Assembly (NCBI RefSeq): GCF_000013365.1
Contig: NC_007778.1
Span: 2,666,001 to 2,730,000 of the forward strand
Source: Rhodopseudomonas palustris HaA2
Lineage (GTDB): Bacteria; Pseudomonadota; Alphaproteobacteria; Rhizobiales; Xanthobacteraceae
DNA length: 64,000 nt
Direction: 5' to 3'
Shown here piece after piece: positions 26,702 through 35,970 of the stretch; positions within the stretch are counted from its first letter, which is position 1; every line of letters starts with the position of its first letter. A program made the position numbers and the translations under genes. The notes beneath the pieces were generated by a model. That model saw only the letters and a list, made by a program, of their open reading frames with translations. It did no database searches and was not told where the DNA came from.

Positions 26702-26958
26702 CTAATGATAGTCGACGATCTCGACATCGTCCGGGGCGGTGTCTCTCCAGCGGAACACGATCTGCCATTGATCGTTGATCCGGACCGAATGATAACTCGT
26801 TCGACATTCTGGCTCGCCGGTCGCTTCGTATCAATCCTATGCCCGCCGCGTGGGTGTTGTTCGCGGCCCCGCACACGGTATTTTCCGCGCTTCATCCGCC
26901 GTTAGTTGTAGCGCTGCCTCCGCAACTTCGCTGGAAATGCTCCGCGAACCGGGACAAG
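26702..26958 (-). pseudogene. HigB-type toxin remnant
   Basis: The C-terminal part is intact in one frame: HSVRINDQWQIVFRWRD and APDDVEIVDYH ending at TAG 26704-26702, 12 bases before the HigA start, the usual toxin-first HigBA order. Upstream the frame meets a TGA near 26838 and the expected N-terminal half is only vaguely recognisable in other frames (ADEARKIPCAGP). The left boundary is therefore approximate. RelE/HigB toxins cleave ribosome-bound mRNA; this copy cannot make a full protein. Confidence 0.75.
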
Positions 26959-27066
26959 ATCGCCGCCTGAGCGCAACGCCTCCGCGGCATTTGTCGTCGC
27001 GGCCGATGGCGTGGGCGGCTCCGATTTTGAGACGAAACTGATTGCTCAACCCTGGAGGGCCGAACC

Positions 27067-28125
27067 ATGCGTGCCCTGGTGATACTTCTTTTGATCGCCG
27101 CGGCGGCCTTGGCGGGCTGGCTGTATTTTCACGGCTCGTTCGACAGCTACCGGCAGAAGACCGGCGAAGCCTTCATCCGGGTCGGCGATTTTCGCGCGGC
27201 GCATCTGCCGTCCGCGAACTATGCCGGGCATTATCTGCCTTACGCGCTGTTCGCGCTGCGGGCCTATGATCCGGCCGGACCCGGCGGTTCGCCGAAGCTG
27301 AATGCGTTGCTGGAGCGGCCGGCACCGGACGATCCTGCGCGGAGCCGGATCACCGCCGAACTGCGCGGCGGCTGGCTCGGCGACTGGGCGTTGATCGAGC
27401 AGGGCGAGGGGCCGTTGCCGTGTCCCGACGGCGACGGGCAGTGCGGCGGCCGGGCGCTCGGCGGGCTCGGCTACAAGGTGTTCAGCTCGCAGGCGCGCAA
27501 CGAGATCGTCGTCGCCTTCCGCGGCACCGACTTCAAGGAGGCGCATGACTGGATCGCCAATCTGCGCTGGGTGACGCGGTTTCTGCCGTACTATGATCAA
27601 TACGCGCAGGTGCAGCGCCACATCGGGCCGATCCTCGACCGGGCGCTGGCGGCGCACAAGCTGGCTGATCCGACGATCGTCGCCACCGGGCATTCGCTCG
27701 GCGGCGGGCTGGCGCAGCAGGCGGCCTACAAGGACGGCCGCATCCGCGCGGTCTATGCGTTCGATCCCTCGACCGTCACCGGCTATTACGATCCCGGCGT
27801 TCCGGGCAAGGAGAATTCGGTCGGCCTGCTGATCGATCGGGTGTATCAGCGCGGCGAGGTGCTGGCCTATCTGCGGTTCCTGATGACGCAGCTTTATCCG
27901 GTGGCGGCCTTCAATCCGCAGATCCGCACCGTGCGGTTCAGCTTCGGTGCCGAGGGCGGCGTCGTCGCCAGGCACAACATGGCGGATCTCGCCGCCGGCC
28001 TGCTCGAAACCTCGGGAACGCCGGAGGCATGGGCCGCGCGCGCCCTGCCGCTGCCGAATGCGCCCGGCAGCGACCCCGGCGAGACCTGGATCTATCGCCT
28101 CGTCGACTGGATCAACCGCAAGTAA
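27067..28125 (+). CDS. Lipase class 3 family hydrolase
   Basis: The 352-residue protein begins with a membrane anchor or uncleaved signal (MRALVILLLIAAAALAGWLYFHG). It has the class 3 lipase strand NEIVVAFRGTDFKEAHDW and the nucleophile elbow GHSLGGGLAQQ (Ser in GHSLG). An Asp and His for the triad are expected downstream (for example in YAFDPSTVTG and ARHNMADLA) but are not certain. It would act on lipids or esters at the membrane or in the periplasm. ATG 27067 follows GGAGGGCCGAACC. Confidence 0.85.
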   Translation: MRALVILLLIAAAALAGWLYFHGSFDSYRQKTGEAFIRVGDFRAAHLPSANYAGHYLPYALFALRAYDPAGPGGSPKLNALLERPAPDDPARSRITAELRGGWLGDWALIEQGEGPLPCPDGDGQCGGRALGGLGYKVFSSQARNEIVVAFRGTDFKEAHDWIANLRWVTRFLPYYDQYAQVQRHIGPILDRALAAHKLADPTIVATGHSLGGGLAQQAAYKDGRIRAVYAFDPSTVTGYYDPGVPGKENSVGLLIDRVYQRGEVLAYLRFLMTQLYPVAAFNPQIRTVRFSFGAEGGVVARHNMADLAAGLLETSGTPEAWAARALPLPNAPGSDPGETWIYRLVDWINRK

Positions 28126-28271
28126 TTGAACCGGCCGGCGGTCGGCGACGACCAAGGCGATCGGGCAGGTCCGACGCAGGCCGCGTGGCCGCGATGCCGG
28201 CCCGGTCCGCGATATTGTAAACGGCCGCGGTCTCGGGCAGAGTTTCGTCGTCCCGCCGCAGGTTCGCCCTC

Positions 28272-28820
28272 ATGCATCGTATCGTCGTCGCCGTCCTCAC
28301 CTTCGCCGCCGTGCTGGCGCCACTCGCTTCGGCCGAGGCGCTGGAGCAGATGCTGCTGAAGCCGCCGAAGGGCTTCAAGGTTGTGGCCGAGTCCAAGACC
28401 GACACGACGAGCACGGCGGTGATGGTTCCGGACGGCCAGAGCGTGGCGAACTGGACCGAGAAACTGACGACGCAGGTCCTGTTCAAACAGGCCGAGCAGT
28501 CGCCCTCCGCCTATCGGACGCGCTCCGAGAAGGCGGCGGCAGCCGAATGCCCCGGCGCGACCTTCGAGACGATCAAGGACGGCACCGAGAACCTGTATCC
28601 GATGGTCGCCTGGACCGAGACCTGTCCAAAGGCGAAGGACGGCGGCAAGCCCGAAATCACCTGGTCGAAGGCCGTGCGCGGCCGCGAGAATTTCTATCTG
28701 TTGCAGAAGGCGCACCGGTTCGAGCCCGATGCCAAGCAGCGCAAGGCGCTCGTCCGGCTGTTCGATGCGTCGAGAGTGTGTGACACCCGCGTGCCCGGCC
28801 ATCGCTGCAAACAGAAGTGA
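28272..28820 (+). CDS. Exported hypothetical protein
   Basis: The 182-residue protein has a Sec signal peptide (MHRIVVAVLTFAAVLAPLASAEA). The mature part has four cysteines in AAECPGATF, TETCPKAKD, RVCDTR and GHRCKQK, so two disulphides are possible. No named domain is recognised. It is probably periplasmic. It lies 146 bases after the lipase gene and may share transcription with it. Confidence 0.72.
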   Translation: MHRIVVAVLTFAAVLAPLASAEALEQMLLKPPKGFKVVAESKTDTTSTAVMVPDGQSVANWTEKLTTQVLFKQAEQSPSAYRTRSEKAAAAECPGATFETIKDGTENLYPMVAWTETCPKAKDGGKPEITWSKAVRGRENFYLLQKAHRFEPDAKQRKALVRLFDASRVCDTRVPGHRCKQK

Positions 28821-28966
28821 GCCGCTTGCGCGACCAGCCGCGAGCGCCTGACGACAATGCGGCGACCCTGCGCCCGGCGCTCAGTCGATTTCGGCGTGGC
28901 GGCGTGTCCGCGTCGAGCCTATAACATCCGGACTGCAGCCATCATGGCATCGCGCGGCTAATCGAC

Positions 28967-29776
28967 ATGACCGTTCCGTGGCACCTCGTCGGGCTTGCTT
29001 TCCTGATTTGCCTGGCCGTTTCCGCGCCGGGCTTCCGGCGGGTCTATTACTTCGTCAGCCTGTGCTATGCGGGCGCCATCGCGGCGCAGAGCCTGGCGTT
29101 CGGGCTGGTGTTTCACGACACGGTGGGGGGATGGACGCTGCTGCAGCTCGCGCTGCTGCTCGTCTACGGCGTCCGGCTCGGCGGCTTCCTCGCGATTCGC
29201 GAGCGCAATTCCGTGTATGCGAAGGAACTCGCCGGCGCGGAGCGGCGCACGGCCGATGTGAAGCTCTGGCAGAAGGTCGCGATCTGGCTCGGCGTCAGCC
29301 TGCTGTACACGCTGCTGTTCCTGCCGGCATTGCTGACGCTGTCGCTGCAAGCCGCGGGCGTCTGGCCGGCATCGACGCCACTCGGCGTGATGGTGATGTT
29401 CGCCGGCCTGGTCATCGAGGGCGTCGCGGACTGGCAGAAATATCGCTACAAGCAAGCCAACCCGTCGCATTATTGCGACGTCGGGCTATACCGCATGGTG
29501 CGCTGCCCGAATTATTTCGGCGAGATGCTGTTCTGGTTCGGCGTCTGGCTGTCCGGCCTGTCGGCCTATGCGACGGTCGCGGCGTGGCTGCCGGCGACGC
29601 TGGGGATGCTGTATATCGAGGTGCTGATGATTGCGGCCGCCGCCGGCCTCGAGCGCAAGCAGGACGAGCGCTACGGCGCGCAGCCGGACTATCAGGACTA
29701 CGTCCGGACCGTGCCGATCCTGTTTCCGGCCACCGCGATCTATTCGTTGCGCAAGCTGCGGCTGGCATTCCGCTAG
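28967..29776 (+). CDS. DUF1295 / steroid 5-alpha-reductase-like membrane protein
   Basis: The 269-residue protein has six or more hydrophobic spans and the C-terminal block GLYRMVRCPNYFGEMLFWFGVWLSG, followed by LERKQDERYGAQPDYQDYVRTVPILFP, typical of DUF1295 and related to steroid 5-alpha reductases and isoprenylcysteine methyltransferases. A reductase using NADPH on a lipid substrate is a family-level guess. ATG 28967 starts MTVPWHLVGLAF. Confidence 0.85.
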   Translation: MTVPWHLVGLAFLICLAVSAPGFRRVYYFVSLCYAGAIAAQSLAFGLVFHDTVGGWTLLQLALLLVYGVRLGGFLAIRERNSVYAKELAGAERRTADVKLWQKVAIWLGVSLLYTLLFLPALLTLSLQAAGVWPASTPLGVMVMFAGLVIEGVADWQKYRYKQANPSHYCDVGLYRMVRCPNYFGEMLFWFGVWLSGLSAYATVAAWLPATLGMLYIEVLMIAAAAGLERKQDERYGAQPDYQDYVRTVPILFPATAIYSLRKLRLAFR

Positions 29777-29814
29777 CGAGGCGTGTCCGGCGATCGATGC
29801 TCGGTGTCGCCAAC

Positions 29815-29841
29815 GAAAAAGCCCCGCGCGAACGGGGCTTC
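29815..29841 (-). terminator. Terminator of the GCG-type small secreted protein gene
   Basis: On the minus strand, GAAGCCCCG and CGGGGCTT pair around a six-base loop and are followed by TTTTT. It lies 22 bases after the stop of the gene at 29864-30142. Confidence 0.88.
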
Positions 29842-29863
29842 GTCGATGCGGTGTCGATCCGGA

Positions 29864-30142
29864 TCAGTAGCGGCGCAGGCAGCGGCCGGCACGCCAGAAA
29901 TAGCCCGGCGGGCAGACGCGCGGTGCGACGACGCGCGGCGGGACGACCACAACCGGCCCACGGCGATACATCGGACGGCAGCGGCCCATCGGACCGCGGG
30001 CCCAACCCGGGCCGCAGCCCTGGGCGACCTGAATGATGTCGGCCGGAGCGGACGAGGCGAGCGGCGCCAGCGGGATCGCGCTGGCTGCACCTGCGCCGAC
30101 CAGCGTGGCTGCGAACACGGTCGCTGCGAAAACGGCTTTCAT
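29864..30142 (-). CDS. Small secreted protein with GCG-type motif
   Basis: The 92-residue product has a signal peptide (MKAVFAATVFAATLVGAGAASA) and a mature part with QGCGPGWARGPMGRCRPM and CPPGYFWRAGRCLRRY, a Gly/Cys/Arg-rich pattern seen in small exported proteins of Bradyrhizobium and Rhodopseudomonas (annotated as GCG_CRPN prefix proteins). ATG 30142 is chosen because GAGGAG lies just upstream on the minus strand; an upstream in-frame ATG (30178) would put 12 polar residues before the signal. Four cysteines suggest disulphides. Role unknown. Confidence 0.78.
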   Translation of the reverse strand: MKAVFAATVFAATLVGAGAASAIPLAPLASSAPADIIQVAQGCGPGWARGPMGRCRPMYRRGPVVVVPPRVVAPRVCPPGYFWRAGRCLRRY

Positions 30143-30345
30143 AATGGACTCCTCTGTTGCCTCGGCGCGGCGCAACACGCGTCCGTGCCCCGACGCCTAC
30201 CTAGGCGAGTCGCCGTGAATAGGCCATGAACGCCGCGTTTCGAAGAGAGCGCCGTGCGGCCAGGATCGATGCGCAGCGCATGGAAATGCAGCGGATGCAT
30301 CGCTGCACCCGCTGCTCAGGTCGATCCGCCGATCATGACTGTGTG

Positions 30346-30789
30346 CTACTTCGTTCCTTGGGACCCGGCCGGGCCGGTCGGCGATGTCGTGCCATCCGCC
30401 GTCGGCGGCACTGGCGGCGCCGCATTGTCGCGCGACGGCGCGGCTCCGGTGGTCATCCCCGGCTGCCGATTGATGCCCGGCGTCGCAGCCGGCGCAGCCG
30501 GATCGGTGGCGGGCGAGGTCTGCGCAGTCTGGCCTGCGGATGTTTCCGGCGGATTCGGAATCACGATCGCCTCGTCCTTCGGATCGAGAGACGACGTATT
30601 CAGGCCGTAGAACACCGCCGCGAACACCACCACGATAGCGACGGCAAACGCCGCAATCCGACCTGCGGTGGCCGGGCCTTGCTTCAATTCGGGATCGGCC
30701 TGAAGTTCGTGATCGAACTGCGACGGAGCCCGCCGATCGTCGGCCTGGACGCCGGGCCGAAGAGGATCGTTGGGATTGCGTGGCGCCAT
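30346..30789 (-). CDS. Single-span membrane protein with Pro/Thr-rich tail
   Basis: The 147-residue protein has a polar N terminus (MAPRNPNDPLRPGVQADD), one membrane span at about residues 45-63 (IAAFAVAIVVVFAAVFYGL) and a Pro/Ala/Thr-rich C-terminal tail of about 80 residues. No domain is recognised. A near-perfect AAAGGAGG site precedes ATG 30789 on the minus strand, which supports the start. It is divergent from the indolepyruvate oxidoreductase gene. Confidence 0.8.
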   Translation of the reverse strand: MAPRNPNDPLRPGVQADDRRAPSQFDHELQADPELKQGPATAGRIAAFAVAIVVVFAAVFYGLNTSSLDPKDEAIVIPNPPETSAGQTAQTSPATDPAAPAATPGINRQPGMTTGAAPSRDNAAPPVPPTADGTTSPTGPAGSQGTK

Positions 30790-31100
30790 GAAGTCCTCCT
30801 TTCATTGACAGGGAATCAATCCAGCGCGTCCTGATCCGTTCCCCGCCGATTGCAATCGGCCCGCCTCGGGCGTTGCCGTTCCTGTTGCAGCGCGTCGGAC
30901 ACGATCGTTCGCGCCGAGCCGGTTCCGCGACGTTATCTGCAAGCCGAGGCCGCGCGGAAAGGAACGAAACTGCGAAGATCGGAGCGCCTGACGTTCGCCG
31001 TTTTTTGTGATGCGCCAGCCACATAAACCGGCATAGACTGATTCCAAAGACCGCAAGAGCGGCCGGATGGTTGCGCGGTCCAACGCCTTATGAGGGCCGT
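30790..31100. other. Divergent intergenic region
   Basis: 311 bases between two divergent genes. It must hold both promoters, but no clear -35/-10 pair stands out. A short palindrome, CCGATTGCAATCGG at 30847-30860, is a possible protein site. No coding frame is convincing. Confidence 0.45.
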
Positions 31101-34100
31101 ATGGGAATCGACCAGGGACCGATCAGTCTCGATCAAAAATACACCCAGCATTCCGGGCATATTTTTCTCACCGGCATTCAGGCGCTGGTGCGGCTGCCGA
31201 TGGCGCAGGTCCGCCGCGATCGCGCCGCGGGGCTGAAGACGGCGGGCTTCGTCACCGGCTATCGCGGCTCGCCGCTCGGCGGCTACGACCAGCAGCTCGT
31301 CGCGGCGCGGCGGCATCTCGAGCAGTACAACGTCAAGTTTCAGCCCGGTGTGAACGAGGACCTCGCGGCCACCGCGATCTGGGGCACGCAGCAGCTCAAT
31401 CTGTCGCCCGGCGCCCAATACGACGGCGTGACCGGGATCTGGTACGGCAAGGGACCCGGCGTCGATCGCTGCGGCGACGTGTTCCGCCACGGCAACGCCG
31501 CGGGCTCGGCCAAGAACGGCGGCGTGCTGTGTCTGGCCGGCGACGATCACGGCGCCAAGTCCTCGACGGTGCCGCATCAGTCCGACCACGCCTTCATCGC
31601 GGCCTTGATGCCGTATCTGTATCCGTCGTCGATCCACGAAATCATCGAGATGGGTCTGCTCGGCATCGCGATGTCGCGCTATTCCGGCTGCTGGGTCGGG
31701 ATGAAGGTGATCACCGAGACGGTGGAGACCACCGCCGAGATCAATCTCGCCGACGAGATGACGCCGTTCGTGATCCCGACCGATTTCGAGATGCCGCCGG
31801 GCGGCCTCAATCTGCGCTGGCCCGACGATCGCTACGATCAGGACCGCCGGCTGCAGGACTACAAGGGCTTCGCGGCGATCGCCTTCGCCCGCGCCAACAA
31901 GGTCAACCGCATCACGATGGATTCGCCGAACGCGCGGTTCGGCATCATGGCGTCCGGCAAGAGCTACGAGGACGTGCGCCAGGCGCTGCGCGAGCTCGGC
32001 ATCGACGAGCAGGTCGCAGCACGCATCGGCCTGCGGCTGTACAAGATCGGCATGCCGTGGCCGCTGGAGCCGGAAGGCGTGCGCGCATTCGCGCACGGCC
32101 TCGAGGAGATCTTCGTCGTCGAGGAGCGCCGCGAGATCGTCGAGAACCAGCTCAAGCAGCAGTTGTTCAGCACCCGCGACCGGCCGCGCGTGATCGGCAA
32201 AATGGACGAGCACGAGCATCGCTTCCTGCCGTTCGCGCAAGAGCTGAGCGTCGCCAAGGTCGCGACCTCGCTGGTCGACCGCCTGCTGGCGATGGAGATC
32301 GACCCGACCATCGCCGAGATGCTGCGCGCCAAGGCCGACTGGTTCCACGGCCGTGACGCCTCGCAGGTGCAGAACGTGGTGCCGATCGCGCGCACGCCGT
32401 ATTTCTGCTCGGGATGCCCGCACAACACCTCGACCAAGGTGCCGGAGGGCAGCCGCGCGCTCGCCGGCATCGGCTGTCACTTCATGTCGCTGTGGATGGA
32501 CCGCAACACCGAGACCTTCACGCACATGGGCGGCGAGGGCGTGCCGTGGGTCGGCATCGCGCCGTTCACCGAGGAAAAGCACATCTTCGCCAATCTCGGC
32601 GACGGCACCTATTTCCATTCCGGCTCGCTGGCGATCCGCCAGTCGATCGCCTCCAAGGCCAACATCACCTACAAGATCCTCTACAACGACGCGGTGGCGA
32701 TGACCGGCGGCCAGCGCCACGACGGCGATCTGTCGCCGCAGCAGATCACCTATCAGCTGCACGCCGAAGGCATCCGCGCGATCTATCTGGTGTCGGAGAC
32801 GCCCGACGCCTATCCGGCCGACAGCATCGCGCCGGGCACGCATCTGCGTCATCGCGACGAGCTCGACGCCGTGATGAAGGAGTGCCGCGAGATCGAAGGC
32901 GCCTCCGCGATTGTGTTCGTGCAGACCTGCGCCGCCGAGAAGCGCCGCCGCCGCAAGCGCGGCACGCTGGAGGATCCGCCGCGCCGGGTGATGATCAACG
33001 CCGCCGTGTGCGAAGGCTGCGGCGACTGCTCGGTGCAGTCGAACTGCATCTCGGTCGAGCCTCTGGAGACCGAACTCGGCCGCAAGCGCAAGATCAACCA
33101 GTCGACCTGCAACAAGGACTATTCCTGCCTCAAGGGCTTCTGCCCGTCCTTCGTCACCATCGACGGTGGCGCCTTGCGCAAGCGTGCGCCGGTCGATCTC
33201 GGCGACCTCGGCGCATTGCCGGAGCCGGCGGCGCGCCCGGGCCTCGACAAGCCCTACAACATCGCGGTCGGCGGCGTCGGCGGCACCGGCGTGCTGACGA
33301 TCGGCGCGCTGCTCGGCATGGCGGCGCATATCGAGGGCAAGGCCTCGATGATCCTCGACATGTCCGGGCTGGCGCAAAAGGGCGGCGCGGTGCTCAGCCA
33401 CGTCCGGCTGTCGGACAAGCCCGAGGACGTCACTTGTTCGCGGATCGTCACCGGCACAGCGGACGTGCTGATCGTCGCCGACGAGGTGATGGCGATCTCC
33501 AAGGAGACGATCTCGCTGTGCGAGCCGTCCCGCACCCACGGAATCGTCAATACGCATCTGATCCCGATCGCGGACTTCATTCGCAACCGCGATTTCGATT
33601 TCCAGACCCGCAAGGTCAACAGCGTGCTGGAAGGCGCGTTGCGCAGGGACTCCGCCTTCCTGGATTTCACCAAGGCGGCGGAAACGTTGCTCGGGGATTC
33701 GATCGCGACCAACATGATGATGATGGGCTACGCCTATCAGCAGGGCCTGCTGCCGCTGCAGGCGGCGTCGATCCAGCAGGCGATCGAATTGAACGGCGTG
33801 TCGATCAAGATGAACACCCAGGCGTTCAATCTCGGCCGGCTCGCCGCCGCCGATCCGGTGCGGCTGGCGTCGCTGCTGCAGGGCGCCGGCCAGACAGTGG
33901 CCGCGAAGACCCAGGGCGAGATGTCGCTCGACGAGATCATCGCGCATCGCAGCGCGATGCTGACCGACTACCAAAGCAGGCGGCTGGCGAAGCGTTACGG
34001 TGATCTGGTCGAGACGGTGCGCCGCGCTGCGGATGCCGGCGGCTATGGCGACGAGCTGCCGCGTGCCGTGGCGATCAACTACGCCAAGCTGCTCGCCTAC

Positions 34101-34586
34101 AAGGACGAATACGAAGTGGCGCGGCTGCTGACGGAGCCCGCATTCGAACAGCAGATCCGCGATCAGTTCGAAGGCGACTACAAGATCAGCTTCAACCTCG
34201 CGCCGCCGATCCTGCCGGGCGTCGACGTCACCGGCCGGCCGAAGAAGCGGCAGTTCGGCGAGGGCATGCGGCCGGTGTTCCGCACCTTGGCGAAGTTGCG
34301 GGCGCTGCGCGGCACGCCGCTGGACGTGTTCGGTTATCACCCCGAGCGCAAGCTCGAGCGCAAGCTGATCGCCGACTACGAGGCGGATGTCGCCAGCGTG
34401 CTGCAGTCGCTGTCGCCGGCGACGATCGACACTGCGGTCGAACTGCTGTCGCTACCCGATCTGATCCGGGGCTACGGACCGATCAAACAGAAGTCGGTCG
34501 ACGACACCGCGCCGCGCTATGCCGAGCTGCGCGCCAATCTGCGCGACCCGCAGCCGGCGCCGCCGCGGCAAATGGCGGCGGAGTAG
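31101..34586 (+). CDS. Indolepyruvate ferredoxin oxidoreductase, fused subunits
   Basis: The 1161-residue protein decarboxylates aryl-pyruvates (indolepyruvate and related 2-oxo acids) to acyl-CoA with reduction of ferredoxin. The order is alpha-like transketolase pyrimidine domain (TGYRGSPLGGYDQQL), a TPP-binding domain near residue 500 (NLGDGTYFHSGSLAIRQS), a ferredoxin-like segment at about 635-680 (VCEGCGDCSVQSNC, then CLKGFCPSF), and a gamma-type domain from about 720 (NIAVGGVGGTGVLTIGALLG). Alpha and beta functions are fused, as is common in proteobacteria. ATG 31101 starts MGIDQGPISLDQKYTQ; an upstream in-frame start at 31071 adds ten unsupported residues. It precedes a CoA-linked catabolic cluster. 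Confidence 0.92.
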   Translation: MGIDQGPISLDQKYTQHSGHIFLTGIQALVRLPMAQVRRDRAAGLKTAGFVTGYRGSPLGGYDQQLVAARRHLEQYNVKFQPGVNEDLAATAIWGTQQLNLSPGAQYDGVTGIWYGKGPGVDRCGDVFRHGNAAGSAKNGGVLCLAGDDHGAKSSTVPHQSDHAFIAALMPYLYPSSIHEIIEMGLLGIAMSRYSGCWVGMKVITETVETTAEINLADEMTPFVIPTDFEMPPGGLNLRWPDDRYDQDRRLQDYKGFAAIAFARANKVNRITMDSPNARFGIMASGKSYEDVRQALRELGIDEQVAARIGLRLYKIGMPWPLEPEGVRAFAHGLEEIFVVEERREIVENQLKQQLFSTRDRPRVIGKMDEHEHRFLPFAQELSVAKVATSLVDRLLAMEIDPTIAEMLRAKADWFHGRDASQVQNVVPIARTPYFCSGCPHNTSTKVPEGSRALAGIGCHFMSLWMDRNTETFTHMGGEGVPWVGIAPFTEEKHIFANLGDGTYFHSGSLAIRQSIASKANITYKILYNDAVAMTGGQRHDGDLSPQQITYQLHAEGIRAIYLVSETPDAYPADSIAPGTHLRHRDELDAVMKECREIEGASAIVFVQTCAAEKRRRRKRGTLEDPPRRVMINAAVCEGCGDCSVQSNCISVEPLETELGRKRKINQSTCNKDYSCLKGFCPSFVTIDGGALRKRAPVDLGDLGALPEPAARPGLDKPYNIAVGGVGGTGVLTIGALLGMAAHIEGKASMILDMSGLAQKGGAVLSHVRLSDKPEDVTCSRIVTGTADVLIVADEVMAISKETISLCEPSRTHGIVNTHLIPIADFIRNRDFDFQTRKVNSVLEGALRRDSAFLDFTKAAETLLGDSIATNMMMMGYAYQQGLLPLQAASIQQAIELNGVSIKMNTQAFNLGRLAAADPVRLASLLQGAGQTVAAKTQGEMSLDEIIAHRSAMLTDYQSRRLAKRYGDLVETVRRAADAGGYGDELPRAVAINYAKLLAYKDEYEVARLLTEPAFEQQIRDQFEGDYKISFNLAPPILPGVDVTGRPKKRQFGEGMRPVFRTLAKLRALRGTPLDVFGYHPERKLERKLIADYEADVASVLQSLSPATIDTAVELLSLPDLIRGYGPIKQKSVDDTAPRYAELRANLRDPQPAPPRQMAAE

Positions 34587-34606
34587 GTTGCCGATACGTT
34601 TCCACG

Positions 34607-34691
34607 TCATTGCGAGCCGAAGGCGAAGCAATCCAGAAGCCCAGTGCATGACGCTTCTGGATTGCTTCGTCGCTGCGCTCCTCGCAATGAC
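34607..34691. repeat. Palindromic repeat, GTCATTGCGAGC family
   Basis: Ends GTCATTGCGAGC and CTCGCAATGAC are complementary, inner arms GAAGCAATCCAGAAG and CTTCTGGATTGCTTC. Second copy of the unit at 22401-22481. Confidence 0.85.
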
Positions 34692-34821
34692 GGAGGAGAC
34701 GCCCGAGCAACTCTGGAACATTCCGTGACGTGGTAATTTCGCCTGCGCGCGAACACGCTTGCCAAGGTCGTTCCGAGCCGTCACAAAAAACCGTCCGACC
34801 AAACGCCAGCGGAGAACTGCG

Positions 34822-35970
34822 TTGACAATAAGAGGCAAGGCTTTCATTGCCGGAATTTACGAACACCCCACGCGCCACGCGCCTGACAAATCCATCGCCC
34901 AGCTCCACGCCGAAGTCGCCAAAGGCGCGCTCGAAGACGCCGGCCTGACCAAGGACGACATCGACGGCTATTTCTGCGCCGGCGATGCACCGGGCGGCGG
35001 GATGGCGATGGTGGATTATCTCGGGCTGAAAGTCCGCCACCTCGACACCACCGACACCGGCGGCTCCTCCTATCTGATCCTTCTCGCCCACGCCGCGGAG
35101 GCGATCGCGGCCGGCCGCTGCTCGGTGGCGTTGATCACGCTGGCCGGCAAGCCGCGGACCGGCGCGCTGCCGCCGCGTCCGGTCGGCGCCGAGGGTGATT
35201 TCGAGCTGGCCTATGGCGCGACGACGCACAATGTCTATGCGATGTGCGCGGCGCGCCACATGCACGACTACGGCACCACGTCGGAGCAGCTCGCCTGGAT
35301 CAAGGTCGCGGCCTCGCATCACGCGCAATACAACGAGCACGCGATGCTGCGCGACGTCGTCACTGTCGAAGACGTGCTGAACTCGCCGCTGATCGCCGAC
35401 CCGCTGCATCGGCTCGACTGCTGCGTCGTCACCGACGGCGGCGGCGCGCTGATCGTCACGTCCGAGGCGATCGCGCGCAGCCTGAAGCGGCCGCTGGTGC
35501 GGTTGATCGGCGCCGGCGAGGCGGTCAAGGGGCCGCGCGGCGGGCAGAAGCTCGACCTGACCTATTCGGCGGGCGTGTGGTCGGCGCCGCCGGCCTTCGA
35601 GATGGCCGGCATCACCCCGAAGGATATCAAATACGCCTCGATCTACGACAGCTTCACCATCACCGTGCTGATGCAGCTCGAAGACCTCGGCTTCTGCAAG
35701 AAAGGCGAGGGCGGCAAGTTCGTCGCCGACGGCAATCTGATTTCCGGCGTCGGCAAGCTGCCGTTCAACACCGATGGCGGCGGACTGTGCAGCAATCATC
35801 CGGTGAATCGCGGCGGCATGACCAAGATTCTGGAAGCCGTGCGCCAGCTCCGCGGCGAAGCGCATCCCAAGGTGCAGGTGCCGAACTGCGACCTCGCCAT
35901 CGCCCACGGCACCGGCGGCATGCTCGGCATCCGCCACGCCGCATCTACCTGCATTCTGGAGCGCGTGTGA
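34822..35970 (+). CDS. Thiolase-fold protein lacking catalytic cysteines (Ltp2-like aldolase candidate)
   Basis: The 382-residue protein has the thiolase fold (KGALEDAGLTKDDIDGYFCAGD, then LLAHAAEAIAAGRCSVALI) but neither thiolase cysteine: the N-terminal Cys position reads DTGGSS (about residues 78-83) and the C-terminal Cys-x-Gly position reads HGTGG (His362). That pattern fits lipid-transfer-type proteins such as Ltp2, which act as retro-aldolases with a DUF35 partner, not Claisen thiolases. The DUF35 gene overlaps it by one base. TTG 34822 is preferred (GGAG at 34811-34814, start TIRGKAFIAGIYEHP); a longer start would add a very basic leader. The aldolase role is inferred. Confidence 0.8.
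   Translation: MTIRGKAFIAGIYEHPTRHAPDKSIAQLHAEVAKGALEDAGLTKDDIDGYFCAGDAPGGGMAMVDYLGLKVRHLDTTDTGGSSYLILLAHAAEAIAAGRCSVALITLAGKPRTGALPPRPVGAEGDFELAYGATTHNVYAMCAARHMHDYGTTSEQLAWIKVAASHHAQYNEHAMLRDVVTVEDVLNSPLIADPLHRLDCCVVTDGGGALIVTSEAIARSLKRPLVRLIGAGEAVKGPRGGQKLDLTYSAGVWSAPPAFEMAGITPKDIKYASIYDSFTITVLMQLEDLGFCKKGEGGKFVADGNLISGVGKLPFNTDGGGLCSNHPVNRGGMTKILEAVRQLRGEAHPKVQVPNCDLAIAHGTGGMLGIRHAASTCILERV

Noticed and set aside
31071-31100. Upstream start for the indolepyruvate oxidoreductase
   Set aside because: Ten extra residues with no family support; MGIDQGPISLDQKY is the better start.
30933-34340. Very long minus-strand open frame (1135 codons) opposite the indolepyruvate oxidoreductase gene
   Set aside because: It is antisense to a clearly recognised enzyme, has Arg/His/Asp-rich composition typical of the complement of GC-rich coding DNA and no recognisable domain.
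34822-35970. Ordinary acetyl-CoA acetyltransferase
   Set aside because: Both thiolase cysteines are absent at the expected positions, so a Claisen thiolase is unlikely.
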